Assembly: GCF_003097235.1 (NCBI RefSeq)
Contig: NZ_QEQQ01000004.1
Span: 62,001 to 126,000, forward strand
DNA: 64,000 nucleotides
Direction: 5' to 3'
Source of the DNA: Pseudomonas sp. CC120222-01a
Lineage (GTDB): Bacteria > Pseudomonadota > Gammaproteobacteria > Pseudomonadales > Pseudomonadaceae
The position numbers and the translations under genes were made by a program. Under the pieces are notes generated by a model. It had not been told where the DNA came from and did no database searches. It saw nothing but the letters and a program-made list of their open reading frames with translations. Shown here piece by piece: positions 9,614 through 20,916 of this stretch (the stretch's first letter is position 1; every line of letters starts with the position of its first letter).

Positions 9614-9760
9614 GGTGCCTCCAGCATGGATGGGGGAAACCCCATGCTTTCAGGCCTGACTTGCCACGCTAAGCAGGAAATACAGCGCTGCAAGGCGTCG
9701 CGTTGTATCATTGTCGCCGCTCGTTGTGAGCAAATGCCCCCGATGTTGAAGGAATTTTCG

Positions 9761-9949
9761 ATGACACACGTGCAGCGCCTCAAATACTCGCTTCTGATCA
9801 TCCTGGTGGTGCTGGGCCTCATGCTGGGCCTGTCGCATCTGCAGAAGCAAGGCACGATCAGTGAGCAGACCTTCCAGATGCTGGCCATTGCCATCGCCGT
9901 GGTCGTGGTGGTGATCAACGGGATTCTGCGGCGCAAGGTCAAGCCCTGA
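9761..9949 (+). CDS. Small two-helix membrane protein
   Basis: 62 residues with two predicted membrane spans (about 9-25 and 39-56) separated by a short polar loop, ending in RRKVKP, which suggests both termini face the cytoplasm. The ATG at 9761 has AAGGAA 6 nt upstream; the longer in-frame reading upstream is not hydrophobic and probably not coding. Function unknown. Confidence 0.65.
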   Translation: MTHVQRLKYSLLIILVVLGLMLGLSHLQKQGTISEQTFQMLAIAIAVVVVVINGILRRKVKP

Positions 9950-9957
9950 CGCCTGCC

Positions 9958-9979
9958 GGCCGGCCACGCCAGGCCGGCC
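9958..9979. terminator. Possible bidirectional terminator hairpin
   Basis: GGCCGGCC is repeated around a 6-nt spacer between two convergent genes, giving an 8-bp GC stem. There is no T-run on either side, so activity as an intrinsic terminator is uncertain. Confidence 0.35.
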
Positions 9980-9984
9980 TTCAG

Positions 9985-10359
9985 TCAGCGCGGCAACGGC
10001 TGCTCGAGCACGGCGCGTGCTTCTGGCTTGAGGCTGTAGCACTTGTCGCTGCCAAGGCTGATCACACCCTCCGTGCACAGCCGCTTGAGCACTTCGCGTA
10101 CGCTCAGGAACGACAGCGGTATGTCCAGTTGTTCCAGTTGCGCATGCACGCCGCGTACGCCAATGCTGCGCCCGGTGCGGTCTGCGTTGTACAGCGCATC
10201 GATCACCTTCAGGCGAATAAGGCTGGTACGCAGGCCGTATCCGCGCAGCAGTTCGCGAATCTGCACGTTGCCGGCACGCTCGTCCACGCAGGCGGCCGCT
10301 CCGTCGGCAGCTTTGCCCAGGGCGCGTCCGCTCTGCACTGAGGGTTGCGGGTTGTACAT
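9985..10359 (-). CDS. Fur-like winged-helix protein, DNA-binding half only
   Basis: 124 residues. The middle resembles the Fur-family N-terminal winged helix (GLRTSLIRLKVIDALYNAD, then LDIPLSFLSVREVLKRLCTEGVI, where Fur has its recognition helix). The C-terminal dimerisation and metal domain is missing, with no HHxH or CxxC motif. The ATG has AAGGAG 8 nt upstream. It is divergent from pvdQ with about 200 bp between them. Such proteins are sometimes annotated as Fe/Zn uptake regulators, but metal sensing is not supported by the residues present. Confidence 0.6.
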   Translation of the reverse strand: MYNPQPSVQSGRALGKAADGAAACVDERAGNVQIRELLRGYGLRTSLIRLKVIDALYNADRTGRSIGVRGVHAQLEQLDIPLSFLSVREVLKRLCTEGVISLGSDKCYSLKPEARAVLEQPLPR

Positions 10360-10501
10360 GTGAATGCTCCTTTTCGTGGACTGTCCCGAAATATGGGTGG
10401 CTCACTGATTAGGACGAATGAGAACGGCAAATCTGCAGCTTCTGACTGAAAAAAGATTTCTGCCGGTTTTTCTTAAAGACGGTTCGCGGCGCGCCCGCGC
10501 G

Positions 10502-10525
10502 TAAAATTTTCATCCAGCCATTCGT
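10502..10525 (+). promoter_or_regulatory. Candidate PvdS/PfrI-type iron-starvation promoter of pvdQ
   Basis: TAAAA (10502-10506) and CGT (10523-10525) are separated by exactly 16 nt, close to the TAAAT-N16/17-CGT arrangement read by the pyoverdine sigma factor PvdS. The -10-like CGT lies about 38 nt upstream of the pvdQ start. One mismatch in the -35 pentamer keeps this tentative. Confidence 0.45.
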
Positions 10526-10562
10526 CTGATCGGGAATGACCCCCTGAATCCGAGGAGTGCCC

Positions 10563-12875
10563 GTGTTGCCAATTTCGCGTCCCTTGACCTGTGCCAGCCT
10601 GGCGGCTGCCCTGGTCGCCTCCAGCGTAGCCGTGCAGGCGCGGGAGCCCAGCGCTGATGCCAGTGCGCAGATCCGCCGTACCAGTTTTGGCGTGCCGCAT
10701 ATCGTTGCCAAGGACGAGCGCGGCCTGGGCTATGGCATTGGTTATGCCTATGCCCAGGACAACCTGTGCCTGCTGGCCAACGAAGTGTTGACGGTCAACG
10801 GTGAGCGCTCGCGCCATTTCGGCGCCCAGGGCAAGACCCTCGAGCAGCGCGACAACCTGGCCAGCGACCTGTTCTTTACCTGGCTCAACACGCCGGCGGC
10901 AGTCAGTGACTTCATGCAGGCCCAGCCAGCGCAGGTGCGAGAACTGCTGGAGGGGTATGCCAGCGGTTTCAACCGCGCCCTGGCTGAGCGACGCAGCCAA
11001 GGCCTGCCAGCGGAATGTGGCGATGGCCAGTGGGTACGCCCGATCACCAGTCAGGACCTGGTCAAGCTGACCCGTCGCCTGTTGGCCGAAGGCGGTGTGG
11101 GCCAGTTCGCCGAAGCGTTGGCGGGCGCCCAGCCCCCCAAGCTGGCAGCCCAGCAAGCAGCCCCGGCCTTTGACGTGGCACTGGCCCAGCAGCAGCGCTT
11201 CGCCTCCGAACGCGGCAGCAACGCCGTGGCCGTGGGGGCGCAGCGCTCGGCCAATGGCCGTGGCCTGCTGCTGGCCAATCCGCACTTTCCGTGGATGGGC
11301 GGCATGCGTTTCTACCAGATGCAGCTGACCATTCCTGGCAAGCTGGATGTGATGGGGGCCGCCTTGCCTGGCCTGCCTGTGGTGAACATCGGCTTCAACC
11401 GCCACCTGGCCTGGACCCACACGGTGGATACCTCGAAGCACTTCACCCTGTATCGCTTGCAACTGGACCCCAAGGACCCGACCCACTACCTGCAGGATGG
11501 CAAGTCGATCCCCATGGCACGGCAGACTGTGAGCGTCACGGTCAAGGCCGCCGATGGCTCGCTCAGCCAGGTCGAGCGCCAGGTCTACAGCTCCAGTTTC
11601 GGGCCGGTGGTGCAGTGGCCCGGTCGACTGGATTGGGACACCCAGGCGGCCTATAGCCTGCGCGATGCCAACCTGGACAATACGCGCGTGCTGCAGCAGT
11701 GGTACCGCATCAACCAAGCCGACAGCCTGGATGCCCTCAAAGGGTCCATCGAGCAGTTGCAGGGCATCCCATGGGTCAACACCCTGGCGGTCGATGCCGC
11801 AGGCAAGGCGCTGTACCTGAACCAGTCCGTGGTGCCTTATGTCGATCAGCAACTGCTGAGCGAATGCAGCAACCCGGCGGCGCAAGGCCCGCTGGTGGTG
11901 CTGGACGGGTCGCGCAGCACTTGCCAGTGGAAGGTCGATGCCCAAGCCGCGCAGCCTGGTATCTTCCCGGCGCGGATGCTGCCAAGCCTTGAGCGCAACG
12001 ACTTCGTGCAGAATTCCAATGACCCGGCCTGGATGGCCAACCCGGCCCAGCCGCTGACCGGGTTCTCGCCCTTGATCAGCCGCAGCGACCAGCCGCTGGG
12101 CATGCGCGGGCGTTTCGCCCTCGAGCGCCTGCAAGGTAACGCCAAGCTGGGCGTCGATGACCTGCAGCGCATGGTGCTGGATGACGACGTGTACCTGGCC
12201 AGCCTGGTGCTGCCCGACCTGCTGCAGTGGTGCAAAGGGGTTGAGGCAGACCTGCAGGCCGTGTGCGCCAGCCTCGCCGCGTGGAATGGCAAGGCCGATC
12301 TGAACAGTGGTGTCGGCCTGGTGCATTTCCAGAACATGGTCGAGAGCATGGCCAAACACCCGCAAAGTTGGCGCGTGGCCTTCGACCCGGCAGACCCGCA
12401 GCACACGCCGCGTGGCTTGGCGGTGGAGCAGGCAGCGGTACGCAAACTGTTGCGCGAGGCGGCCTTGGCGTCACTGCAGCAAGTGGCCAAGGCGGGTGTG
12501 GAGGAGGGCAGCCGTTGGGGGCAGATCCAGCAGGCCGCCGATGGTACGCCGGTACCGGGCGGGCCGCAGCAGCTGGGGGTCTACAATGCGATGTTCAGCG
12601 TGCCGCACGGGCCGGGCAAGCGCCTGGTGGTCAGCGGTACCAGCTATCTGCAGTTGGTGAGTTTCACTGAAAATGGGCCACAGGCGCGTGGATTGCTGGC
12701 GTTTTCGCAGTCCAGCGAAGCCGGTTCGGCGCATTTCAGCGACCAGACCAAGGCGTTTGCCGCCAAGCAACTGGCAGCGTTGCCGTTTACCGAGGCACAG
12801 ATCAAGGCGGACCCGGAGTATCGGCAGTATGTGATCAGTGAGCGGGACAAAGGGGCGGTGGCTAGCCGGCCTTGA
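10563..12875 (+). CDS. pvdQ: PvdQ-type acylase (N-terminal-nucleophile hydrolase, penicillin-acylase family)
   Basis: 770 residues with a signal peptide (cleavage near VQA-REP). Family maturation is self-cleavage before the nucleophilic Ser, here Ser219 in ERGSNAVAV, giving alpha and beta chains. Stretches such as LLLANPHFPW and GLPVVNIGF closely match P. aeruginosa PvdQ as I remember it. PvdQ is periplasmic, removes the fatty acyl chain from pyoverdine precursors and hydrolyses long-chain acyl-homoserine lactones. Start is the GTG at 10563, 5 nt after GAGGAG; a TTG at 10566 is also possible. No other pyoverdine gene is in the window. Confidence 0.92.
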   Translation: MLPISRPLTCASLAAALVASSVAVQAREPSADASAQIRRTSFGVPHIVAKDERGLGYGIGYAYAQDNLCLLANEVLTVNGERSRHFGAQGKTLEQRDNLASDLFFTWLNTPAAVSDFMQAQPAQVRELLEGYASGFNRALAERRSQGLPAECGDGQWVRPITSQDLVKLTRRLLAEGGVGQFAEALAGAQPPKLAAQQAAPAFDVALAQQQRFASERGSNAVAVGAQRSANGRGLLLANPHFPWMGGMRFYQMQLTIPGKLDVMGAALPGLPVVNIGFNRHLAWTHTVDTSKHFTLYRLQLDPKDPTHYLQDGKSIPMARQTVSVTVKAADGSLSQVERQVYSSSFGPVVQWPGRLDWDTQAAYSLRDANLDNTRVLQQWYRINQADSLDALKGSIEQLQGIPWVNTLAVDAAGKALYLNQSVVPYVDQQLLSECSNPAAQGPLVVLDGSRSTCQWKVDAQAAQPGIFPARMLPSLERNDFVQNSNDPAWMANPAQPLTGFSPLISRSDQPLGMRGRFALERLQGNAKLGVDDLQRMVLDDDVYLASLVLPDLLQWCKGVEADLQAVCASLAAWNGKADLNSGVGLVHFQNMVESMAKHPQSWRVAFDPADPQHTPRGLAVEQAAVRKLLREAALASLQQVAKAGVEEGSRWGQIQQAADGTPVPGGPQQLGVYNAMFSVPHGPGKRLVVSGTSYLQLVSFTENGPQARGLLAFSQSSEAGSAHFSDQTKAFAAKQLAALPFTEAQIKADPEYRQYVISERDKGAVASRP

Positions 12876-12890
12876 GGTTATAGCCTGCAC

Positions 12891-12981
12891 TGGCCTATTC
12901 GCGGGCAAGCCCGCTTCCACAGGATTACACCGCCTGTAGCCTTGGTGCGGTTCCTGTGGGAGCGGGCTTGCCCGCGAAAGG
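12891..12981. repeat. Inverted pair of REP elements
   Basis: Two REP units face each other: GCGGGCAAGCCCGCTTCCACAGG at about 12901-12923 and its inverted partner CCTGTGGGAGCGGGCTTGCC at 12952-12971, with about 28 nt of unrelated sequence between. The pair sits between the convergent stops of pvdQ and lpxH, where it may act as a transcript boundary. Confidence 0.85.
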
Positions 12982-12995
12982 GTCGACTTGATCTG

Positions 12996-13718
12996 TCAGG
13001 AAAACTCGAACGGCTCCAGGGCAAAGCCTTGCCCATCGACCTGCAAGGTCCAGCCCCTGCGGTCCCAGTCCCCCAGCACAATGCGCCGTGCCGGTTCGCC
13101 ATCCACCACCAGCTTGTGAATCGCCGGTCGGTGGGTGTGACCATGCACCAGCGTGCGCACGCCGTGCGCCGCCATCACCTTCGGCACTTCGTCCGGCGTA
13201 ACGTCGACGATTTCGGTAGCCTTCATGCGCGTCTGCGCCCGGCTTTCGCTGCGCAGCTTGCGCGCCAGTTTCTGCCGGGTGGCCAGCGGCAGGTGCCGGA
13301 GGATCCACAGGCTCACCGGGTTGCGCAGGTAGCGGCGCATCTTCATGTAGGCCAGGTCGCGGGTGCACAGGGTGTCGCCATGCATCAGCAGCACCTGTTC
13401 ACCGCCCAGCTCGATCACGCTCGGGTCGGCCAGCAGCGTGCAGCCGGCGGCCGTGCAGAAGTCCTGGCCAATCAGGAAGTCGCGGTTGCCATGCATCAGG
13501 TAGATCGCCGTGCCGCTGTCGCTGAGCTGGCGCAAGGCCTGGCAGATCGACTGCTGGAACGGGGTCATGGCATCGTCACCGATCCACGCTTCGAAGAAGT
13601 CACCGAGGATGTACAACGCCTTGGCGTGACGGGCGCGACCGTCGAGCAGATCAAGAAACGCCCGGGTAATGTCCGGGCGTTCTTCTTGCAAATGCAGATC
13701 AGAGATCAGCAGGATCAC
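12996..13718 (-). CDS. lpxH: UDP-2,3-diacylglucosamine hydrolase
   Basis: 240 residues. LpxH cleaves UDP-2,3-diacylglucosamine to lipid X and UMP at the inner face of the cytoplasmic membrane, an essential lipid A step. All metallophosphoesterase motifs are present in order: [28 protein letters not shown] and HGHTHRP. Translation starts at a GTG (13718-13716) that overlaps the TGA of upstream ppiB, so the two genes are translationally coupled. Confidence 0.95.
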   Translation of the reverse strand: MILLISDLHLQEERPDITRAFLDLLDGRARHAKALYILGDFFEAWIGDDAMTPFQQSICQALRQLSDSGTAIYLMHGNRDFLIGQDFCTAAGCTLLADPSVIELGGEQVLLMHGDTLCTRDLAYMKMRRYLRNPVSLWILRHLPLATRQKLARKLRSESRAQTRMKATEIVDVTPDEVPKVMAAHGVRTLVHGHTHRPAIHKLVVDGEPARRIVLGDWDRRGWTLQVDGQGFALEPFEFS

Positions 13719-14218
13719 TCAATGATCTCGGCTTTCTCGATGATCACGTCTTCTTTCGGCACGTCCTGGTGGCCGGACTTGGAGCCGGTGGAAACGCCCT
13801 TGATGGCGTCGACCACTTCACGACCTTCGATCACTTCGCCGAATACCGCGTAGCCCCAACCCTGCACGTTCTTGCCGCTGTGGTTGAGGAAGTCGTTGTC
13901 GGCGACGTTGATGAAGAACTGTGCGGAAGCGGAGTGCGGCTCCATGGTGCGGGCCATGGCGATGCTGTACTTGTTGTTCTTCAGGCCGTTGTCGGCTTCG
14001 TTCTGAATGCTGGGACGCTTGTCACGTTTTTCATTCATGCCTGGCTCGAAACCGCCGCCCTGGATCATGAAGTTGTTGATCACGCGGTGGAACACGGTGT
14101 TGCTGTAGTGGCCGGCGTTGACGTATTCGATGAAGTTGGCCACGGTGATCGGGGCTTTTTCAGCGTTCAGTTCAATGACGATGTCGCCGTGGTTGGTGGT
14201 CAGTTTGACTTTGGACAT
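13715..14218 (-). CDS. ppiB: Cytoplasmic cyclophilin-type peptidyl-prolyl isomerase
   Basis: 167 residues, the usual length for PpiB. The cyclophilin core is visible: [13 protein letters not shown] with the catalytic Arg, [11 protein letters not shown], and a [11 protein letters not shown] strand. It has no signal peptide, so it acts in the cytoplasm. I chose the ATG at 14218 because [13 protein letters not shown] is the usual N-terminus; an upstream in-frame extension has no cyclophilin character. Its TGA overlaps the lpxH start codon. It is divergent from glnS across 248 bp. Confidence 0.95.
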   Translation of the reverse strand: MSKVKLTTNHGDIVIELNAEKAPITVANFIEYVNAGHYSNTVFHRVINNFMIQGGGFEPGMNEKRDKRPSIQNEADNGLKNNKYSIAMARTMEPHSASAQFFINVADNDFLNHSGKNVQGWGYAVFGEVIEGREVVDAIKGVSTGSKSGHQDVPKEDVIIEKAEIIE

Positions 14219-14466
14219 GCTGAAATTCGCTCTTTCAAGGCATACGGGAATAGGTTGCGCAGGGCGCGTGTAGTCACCTGACGCAGGATCGGGCAACCGC
14301 GACACATGTTCATGGCACATGGCGCACGGCGATCATTTTGCACGGATCGCGATAAATCGCGCCAGTTTGTCGGTGCCCGGCTGTCAGCAGCTTGACTGCT
14401 TCGGCTATGATAGGCCCTTTGATTCAATCGGCCTACCCAGGCCGGACACGTGCATTCAAGGATCCT

Positions 14467-16170
<1,704 letters not shown>

Positions 16171-16179
16171 GGAATCGCC

Positions 16180-17562
16180 GTGCTTACCATCTACAACACG
16201 CTGAGCAAGACCAAGGAAGCCTTCAAGCCGCTCGATGGCAACAAGGTGCGCATGTACGTGTGCGGCATGACCGTGTACGACTACTGCCACCTTGGCCACG
16301 GCCGCAGCATGGTGGCGTTCGACCTGGTGACCCGCTGGCTGCGTAAAAGCGGCTACGACCTGACCTACGTGCGCAACATCACCGACATCGACGACAAGAT
16401 CATCAACCGCGCCAACGAGAACGGCGAGGCGTTCGACGCCCTGACCGCGCGCATGATCGACGCGATGCACGAGGACGAGCGCCGCCTGAACATCCTCAAG
16501 CCGGACCTGGAACCGCGTGCCACCGACCATATCGCCGGCATGCACGCGATGATCCAGACCCTGATCGACAAGGGCTACGCCTACGCGCCGGGCAACGGCG
16601 ACGTGTACTACCGGGTCGGCAAGTTCGTCGGCTACGGCAAGCTGTCGCGCAAGAAGATCGAAGACCTGCGCATCGGTGCGCGCATCGAGGTCGACGAGGC
16701 CAAGCAGGACCCACTGGACTTCGTCCTCTGGAAAGGCGTCAAGCCGGGCGAGCCTTACTGGGATTCGCCGTGGGGCCCGGGCCGTCCGGGCTGGCACATC
16801 GAGTGCTCGGTGATGTCCACCTGCTGCCTGGGCGAGAGCTTCGACATCCACGGTGGCGGCAGCGACCTGGAGTTCCCGCACCACGAGAACGAGATCGCGC
16901 AGAGCGAGGCAGCCACTGGCAAGCAGTACGCCAACAGCTGGATGCACTGCGGCATGATCCGCATCAATGGCGAGAAGATGTCCAAGTCGTTGAACAACTT
17001 CTTCACCATCCGCGACGTGCTCGACAAGTACCACCCGGAGGTGGTGCGCTACCTGCTGGTGGCCAGCCACTACCGCAGCGCCATCAACTACTCCGAAGAC
17101 AGCCTGCGCGACGCCAAGGGCGCCCTGGAGCGCTTCTACCACGCCCTGCGTGGCCTGCCACGGGTTGCTGCCAAGGGTGGCGAAGCGTTCGTCGAGCGCT
17201 TCAGCGTGGCGATGAACGACGACTTCGGTACTCCGGAAGCCTGCGCCGTGCTGTTCGACCTGGTGCGCGAGATCAACCGCCTGCGTGACAGCGATGTCGA
17301 TGCAGCGGCTGGCCTGGCCGGTCGCCTGCGTGAGCTGGGTGATGTGCTGGGCGTGCTGCAGTTGGAGGCCGATGACTTCCTGCGTGCCGGTGCCGAAGGC
17401 AAGGTCGATGCAGCTGAGGTGGAAGCCTTGATCCAGGCGCGCCTGCAGGCGCGTGCGGACAAGAATTGGGCGGAATCCGACCGCATCCGTGACCAGATCA
17501 CTGCCATGGGCGTGGTGCTGGAAGACAGCAAGGGTGCCACCACCTGGCGCCTGGCTGACTGA
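16180..17562 (+). CDS. cysS: Cysteinyl-tRNA synthetase
   Basis: 460 residues starting at a GTG. The HIGH-type signature is CHLGHGRS, the KMSKS loop is GEKMSKSL, and the zinc ligands are visible in YVCGMTVYD and in the central WHIECS and HHENE segments. It is complete and sits 9 bp behind glnS. An inverted REP pair follows its stop and separates it from the convergent histidine kinase gene. Confidence 0.97.
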   Translation: MLTIYNTLSKTKEAFKPLDGNKVRMYVCGMTVYDYCHLGHGRSMVAFDLVTRWLRKSGYDLTYVRNITDIDDKIINRANENGEAFDALTARMIDAMHEDERRLNILKPDLEPRATDHIAGMHAMIQTLIDKGYAYAPGNGDVYYRVGKFVGYGKLSRKKIEDLRIGARIEVDEAKQDPLDFVLWKGVKPGEPYWDSPWGPGRPGWHIECSVMSTCCLGESFDIHGGGSDLEFPHHENEIAQSEAATGKQYANSWMHCGMIRINGEKMSKSLNNFFTIRDVLDKYHPEVVRYLLVASHYRSAINYSEDSLRDAKGALERFYHALRGLPRVAAKGGEAFVERFSVAMNDDFGTPEACAVLFDLVREINRLRDSDVDAAAGLAGRLRELGDVLGVLQLEADDFLRAGAEGKVDAAEVEALIQARLQARADKNWAESDRIRDQITAMGVVLEDSKGATTWRLAD

Positions 17563-17573
17563 TCGGCGTAACT

Positions 17574-17695
17574 GGGGCTGCTTTGCAGCCCTATCGCGAC
17601 ACAAGGCCGCTCCCACAGAGACCGCGCATGCATCAGGTGCTGCGCTATCCCTGTGGGAGCGGCCTTGTGTCGCGATAGGGCCGCAAAGCGGCCCC
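17574..17695. repeat. Inverted REP pair, TCGCGACACAAGG subfamily
   Basis: Two facing units carry TCGCGACACAAGGCCGCTCC (about 17594-17613) and its complement (about 17655-17674), and outer arms GGGGC...GCCCC extend the potential stem-loop to about 120 bp. This core differs from the GCGGGCAAGCCCGC core used at most other sites here. It lies between convergent genes. Confidence 0.85.
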
Positions 17696-17700
17696 AACTT

Positions 17701-19092
17701 TTACTTGGCTAGCCCGGCAAGCGGGCAATGTAGCACCAGCTTGGCCCCACCCATCTCGCTCTCGCCAATCTCCAGCCCGAACCCGTGCAGGTCGACGATC
17801 GCCGCAACGATCGACAACCCCAGGCCGAACCCGGAATGGCGGTGGCCTTCGTCGCTGCGATAGAACCGCTTCAACACCGCAGTCCGCTCCTCTTCGGGAA
17901 TCCCCGGCCCACTGTCTTCAATGGCAATGTGTACACCCAGCTCATCCTGAGTCGCCTTGATGGCAACCCGACCCTCTTCGGGTGTGAACTTGATGGCATT
18001 GCCCACCAGGTTGGCCAGCGCTTCGAACAGCAACTCGCGATCACCATGCAGCGCCGGCAACTGGGCAGGCTGTTCAAGATTCAGGCGGATGCCGCCATCT
18101 TCGGCCAGCGGCAGATAGAAATCGTGCAGTTCCACCAGCAAGTCGTGCGGATCGAGCTGAACGAAGCCGGCGCGACGCTGGCGGTCTTCCAGCTCGCTGA
18201 TACGCAGCAGGCCACGGAAGCGTGCCATCAGCGTGTCGGTCTCGCCGATCGCCTGGTCCAGCGCTTCGGCTTGTGGCGAGTCGTGCGCGCTCTGCTGGCG
18301 AATACGGTACAGCTGGGCCCGCAGGCGGGTGAGGGGGGTGCGCAGGTCGTGGGCAATGTTGTCGCAGACGCCTTTGACCTCGTGCATCAGCCGTTCGATG
18401 CGGTCGAGCATGGCGTTGACGATATCGGCCAGCATGTCCAGCTCATCGCGGCGCGCCGACAGCGGCAGGCGGTGGGTGAGGTCGCCGGCGACGATCAGCT
18501 CGGCCTGGGCCTGAATGGCACGAATGCGCTTCAGCGGCCGGCGGCGCAGCAGGTACCAACCGGCAAACCCCGGAATCAGGGTCAGCGAGATACCCCACAA
18601 CAAGGCATGCAGGATGATGCGGGTGACCACGAACAACGAGCCATTGTCGCGGAACAGCACCAGCCAGCGGCCATCCTGCACCTGGATCGCCACGGCATCG
18701 CAGCTGTCACGTGGCATGTGCGGGTCGTCAGCGTCCAGGCAGCGTTTGAGCTCGTGCACCTTGCCGTCCAGGCCAAGGTCAGGGGGAATCGCGCGAATGC
18801 GCCCGCCCACCGGGTTGAATTGGGCGTCGAACAGGCCGTAGGCATCGAAACTGCGCTCTTCGAACGCCTGGCTGGCGATCAGGGCATCGTCCAGCTGCTT
18901 GCCACTCATGTGCGCGAACAGGTGCTGGCGTTGCAGCATGGAGTGGCGGGTGAGCTTGTTCAGGTAGCTGGAAACCTCGAAATACAGCACCCCCATGAGG
19001 ATGCTGCTCCAGGCCACGAACAGGAAACTGTACAGCGCCAACAGGCGACTGGTGGACGAACTCCAGCCCTTAGACGGGTTCAGCAATGGCAT
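17701..19092 (-). CDS. Two-component sensor histidine kinase
   Basis: 463 residues. Two membrane spans (about 17-40 and 158-183) enclose a roughly 115-residue periplasmic sensor with two Cys. A HAMP region follows, then the H-box NIAHDLRTPLTRLR with His248, and N, G1 and G2 boxes (NLVGNAIKF, IEDSGPGIPEEE, SGFGLGLSIV). It should autophosphorylate and signal to the response regulator whose gene overlaps its 5' end by 23 bp. The stimulus cannot be read from sequence. Confidence 0.9.
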   Translation of the reverse strand: MPLLNPSKGWSSSTSRLLALYSFLFVAWSSILMGVLYFEVSSYLNKLTRHSMLQRQHLFAHMSGKQLDDALIASQAFEERSFDAYGLFDAQFNPVGGRIRAIPPDLGLDGKVHELKRCLDADDPHMPRDSCDAVAIQVQDGRWLVLFRDNGSLFVVTRIILHALLWGISLTLIPGFAGWYLLRRRPLKRIRAIQAQAELIVAGDLTHRLPLSARRDELDMLADIVNAMLDRIERLMHEVKGVCDNIAHDLRTPLTRLRAQLYRIRQQSAHDSPQAEALDQAIGETDTLMARFRGLLRISELEDRQRRAGFVQLDPHDLLVELHDFYLPLAEDGGIRLNLEQPAQLPALHGDRELLFEALANLVGNAIKFTPEEGRVAIKATQDELGVHIAIEDSGPGIPEEERTAVLKRFYRSDEGHRHSGFGLGLSIVAAIVDLHGFGLEIGESEMGGAKLVLHCPLAGLAK

Positions 19093-19750
19093 AACCCGAG
19101 CCCCGTACCGTACGGATCAGCGGCGACTGGCCGGCGGAGTCGATCTTCTTGCGCAGGCGGCCGATATGCACGTCGATCAGGTTGGTGCCCGGATCGAAGT
19201 GGTAGCCCCAGACTTCCTCGAAGATCATCATCCGCGTGATCACCTGGCCGCTGTGGCGCATCAGGTATTCCAGCAGCTTGTACTCGGTGGGCAGCAGGTT
19301 GAGGGTGTGCTCGCCGCGGCGGGCCTCGTGGCTGATCAGGTCCAGCTGCAGGTCGGCGACCTGCAGGCGGGTCTGGGTCATGGGTACGCTGTTGCGCCGC
19401 AGCAGCACTTCGACCCGCGCCGCCATCTCGTCCGAGGCGAACGGCTTGGTCAGGTAGTCGTCGCCGCCGGCACGCAGGCCGCGCACGCGCTCGTCCACGT
19501 CGGACAGGGCGCTGATCATCAGGATTGGCGTCGCGATCTTCAGGTTGCGCAGGGTGGTGACGATCGTCAGGCCATCGACCTCGGGCAGCATACGGTCGAC
19601 GGTGATCAGGTCGTAACCGCCGGCAATGGCCTTGGCCAAGCCCTCGCGGCCATTGTCGGCCCAATCCACTTCCAGGCCGTGGCTGGAGAGTTCGGCGACG
19701 ATTTCCTGGCCGGTGACGGCGTCGTCTTCGATGGTCAGTACGCGTGGCAT
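19070..19750 (-). CDS. OmpR-family response regulator
   Basis: 226 residues. The receiver domain has an acidic pair (EDD, residues 8-10), the phospho-acceptor Asp52 in LITVDRMLPE and a conserved Lys in YLTKPF. The C-terminal winged helix contains the transactivation loop and recognition helix (IDVHIGRLRKKID) typical of OmpR/PhoB. It overlaps its cognate kinase gene, so the pair is co-translated. Targets are unknown. Confidence 0.93.
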   Translation of the reverse strand: MPRVLTIEDDAVTGQEIVAELSSHGLEVDWADNGREGLAKAIAGGYDLITVDRMLPEVDGLTIVTTLRNLKIATPILMISALSDVDERVRGLRAGGDDYLTKPFASDEMAARVEVLLRRNSVPMTQTRLQVADLQLDLISHEARRGEHTLNLLPTEYKLLEYLMRHSGQVITRMMIFEEVWGYHFDPGTNLIDVHIGRLRKKIDSAGQSPLIRTVRGSGYAIAEPV

Positions 19751-19835
19751 GCTCGTTCCTGGGCGTCTATTTGGAGATTTGATTGTGCCAAAGAATAGCC
19801 AAACAGCGATTTAAGAAAAATTCATCTACGCCGGA

Positions 19836-19874
19836 TAAAACAAAACGGGGCATGCCAGTGTCTGGCATGCCCCG
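19836..19874 (-). terminator. Intrinsic terminator of ilvE
   Basis: A perfect 13-bp stem with a 3-nt loop (19846-19874, arms CGGGGCATGCCAG and CTGGCATGCCCCG) is followed on the minus strand by a T-rich tract (complement of 19836-19845). It lies 22 bp past the ilvE stop. This is one of the strongest intrinsic terminators in the window. Confidence 0.9.
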
Positions 19875-19896
19875 TCGATCAGCGTGGCGCAGCGGC

Positions 19897-20916
19897 TCAG
19901 GCGACCTTGACGATCCAGCCTGCCGGTGCTTCCACGTCACCGCTCTGGATACCGGTCAGCTCGTTATAGAGCTTCTGGGTGACCGGGCCGACTTTTTCCA
20001 GGTCGTGGAACACGTGCAGCTTGCCGTTGTACTCGATGCCACCGATCGGGGTGATCACCGCAGCGGTACCGCAGGCGCCGGCTTCGATGAAGCGGTCGAG
20101 CTTGTTGATCTCGACGTCGCCTTCGATCACGGTCAGGCCCAGGCGCGATTGCGCCAGCTCCATCAGCGACAGGCGGGTGATGCCTGGCAGTACCGAGGCC
20201 GATTTCGGGGTGACGAACTCGTTGTTGGCGGTGATGCCGAAGAAGTTGGCCGAACCGACTTCCTCGATCTTGGTGTGGGTCAGCGGATCGAGGTAGATGG
20301 CGTCGGCGAAGTTGGCCTTCTTGGCTTCAGCGCCCGGCTGCAGGCTGGCGGCGTAGTTGCCACCGACCTTGGCTGCGCCAGTGCCCTGAGGGGCGGCACG
20401 GTCGAAGCTGGAGATCTGGAAGTTGTGCGGCTTCATGCCGCCCTTGAAGTACGAGCCAACCGGGATGGCGAAGACCGAGAAAATGAACTCGGGGGCGGTG
20501 CGCACGCCGATGTTGTCGCCGGTACCGATCACGAACGGGCGCAGGTACAGGGCGCCTTTGCCGTGTGGCGGGACGAACTTCTCGTTGGCCTTGACCACTT
20601 GCTTGCACGCTTCGATGAACACATCGGTCGGCACCTGCGGCATCAGCAGGCGCGCGCAGCTGCGCTGCATGCGGGCGGCGTTCTGGTCTGGGCGGAACAG
20701 GTTGATCGAGCCGTCCTTGCAACGGTAGGCCTTGAGGCCTTCGAAGCACTGCTGGCCATAGTGCAGGGCGGTGGAGCCTTCACTGATGTGCAGCACGTTG
20801 TCTTCGGTCAGGGTGCCTTTGTCCCACTCACCATTGCGCCATACGGACAGGTAGCGCTTGTCGGTCTTGATGTAGTCGAAACCCAGCTTGTCCCAGTTAA
20901 TGCTTTCGTTACTCAT
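19897..20916 (-). CDS. ilvE: Branched-chain amino acid aminotransferase
   Basis: 339 residues, fold-type IV PLP enzyme that interconverts Leu, Ile and Val with their 2-oxo acids, using glutamate/2-oxoglutarate. The length and motifs (FEGLKAYR near the N-terminus, the PLP Lys in GAAKVGGNYAASL, and EVGSANFFG) fit the longer BCAT subgroup common in pseudomonads. Monocistronic: a strong terminator follows and an inverted REP pair lies upstream. Confidence 0.95.
   Translation of the reverse strand: MSNESINWDKLGFDYIKTDKRYLSVWRNGEWDKGTLTEDNVLHISEGSTALHYGQQCFEGLKAYRCKDGSINLFRPDQNAARMQRSCARLLMPQVPTDVFIEACKQVVKANEKFVPPHGKGALYLRPFVIGTGDNIGVRTAPEFIFSVFAIPVGSYFKGGMKPHNFQISSFDRAAPQGTGAAKVGGNYAASLQPGAEAKKANFADAIYLDPLTHTKIEEVGSANFFGITANNEFVTPKSASVLPGITRLSLMELAQSRLGLTVIEGDVEINKLDRFIEAGACGTAAVITPIGGIEYNGKLHVFHDLEKVGPVTQKLYNELTGIQSGDVEAPAGWIVKVA

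Noticed and set aside
10360-10450. Fur box between the Fur-like gene and pvdQ
   Set aside because: Short AT-rich fragments are present, but no 19-bp match to the GATAATGATAATCATTATC pattern can be made without many mismatches.
14392-14411. TTGACT/TATGAT promoter for glnS
   Set aside because: The two hexamers are only 8 nt apart, far short of the 16-18 nt needed; TATGAT alone may still be a -10 element.
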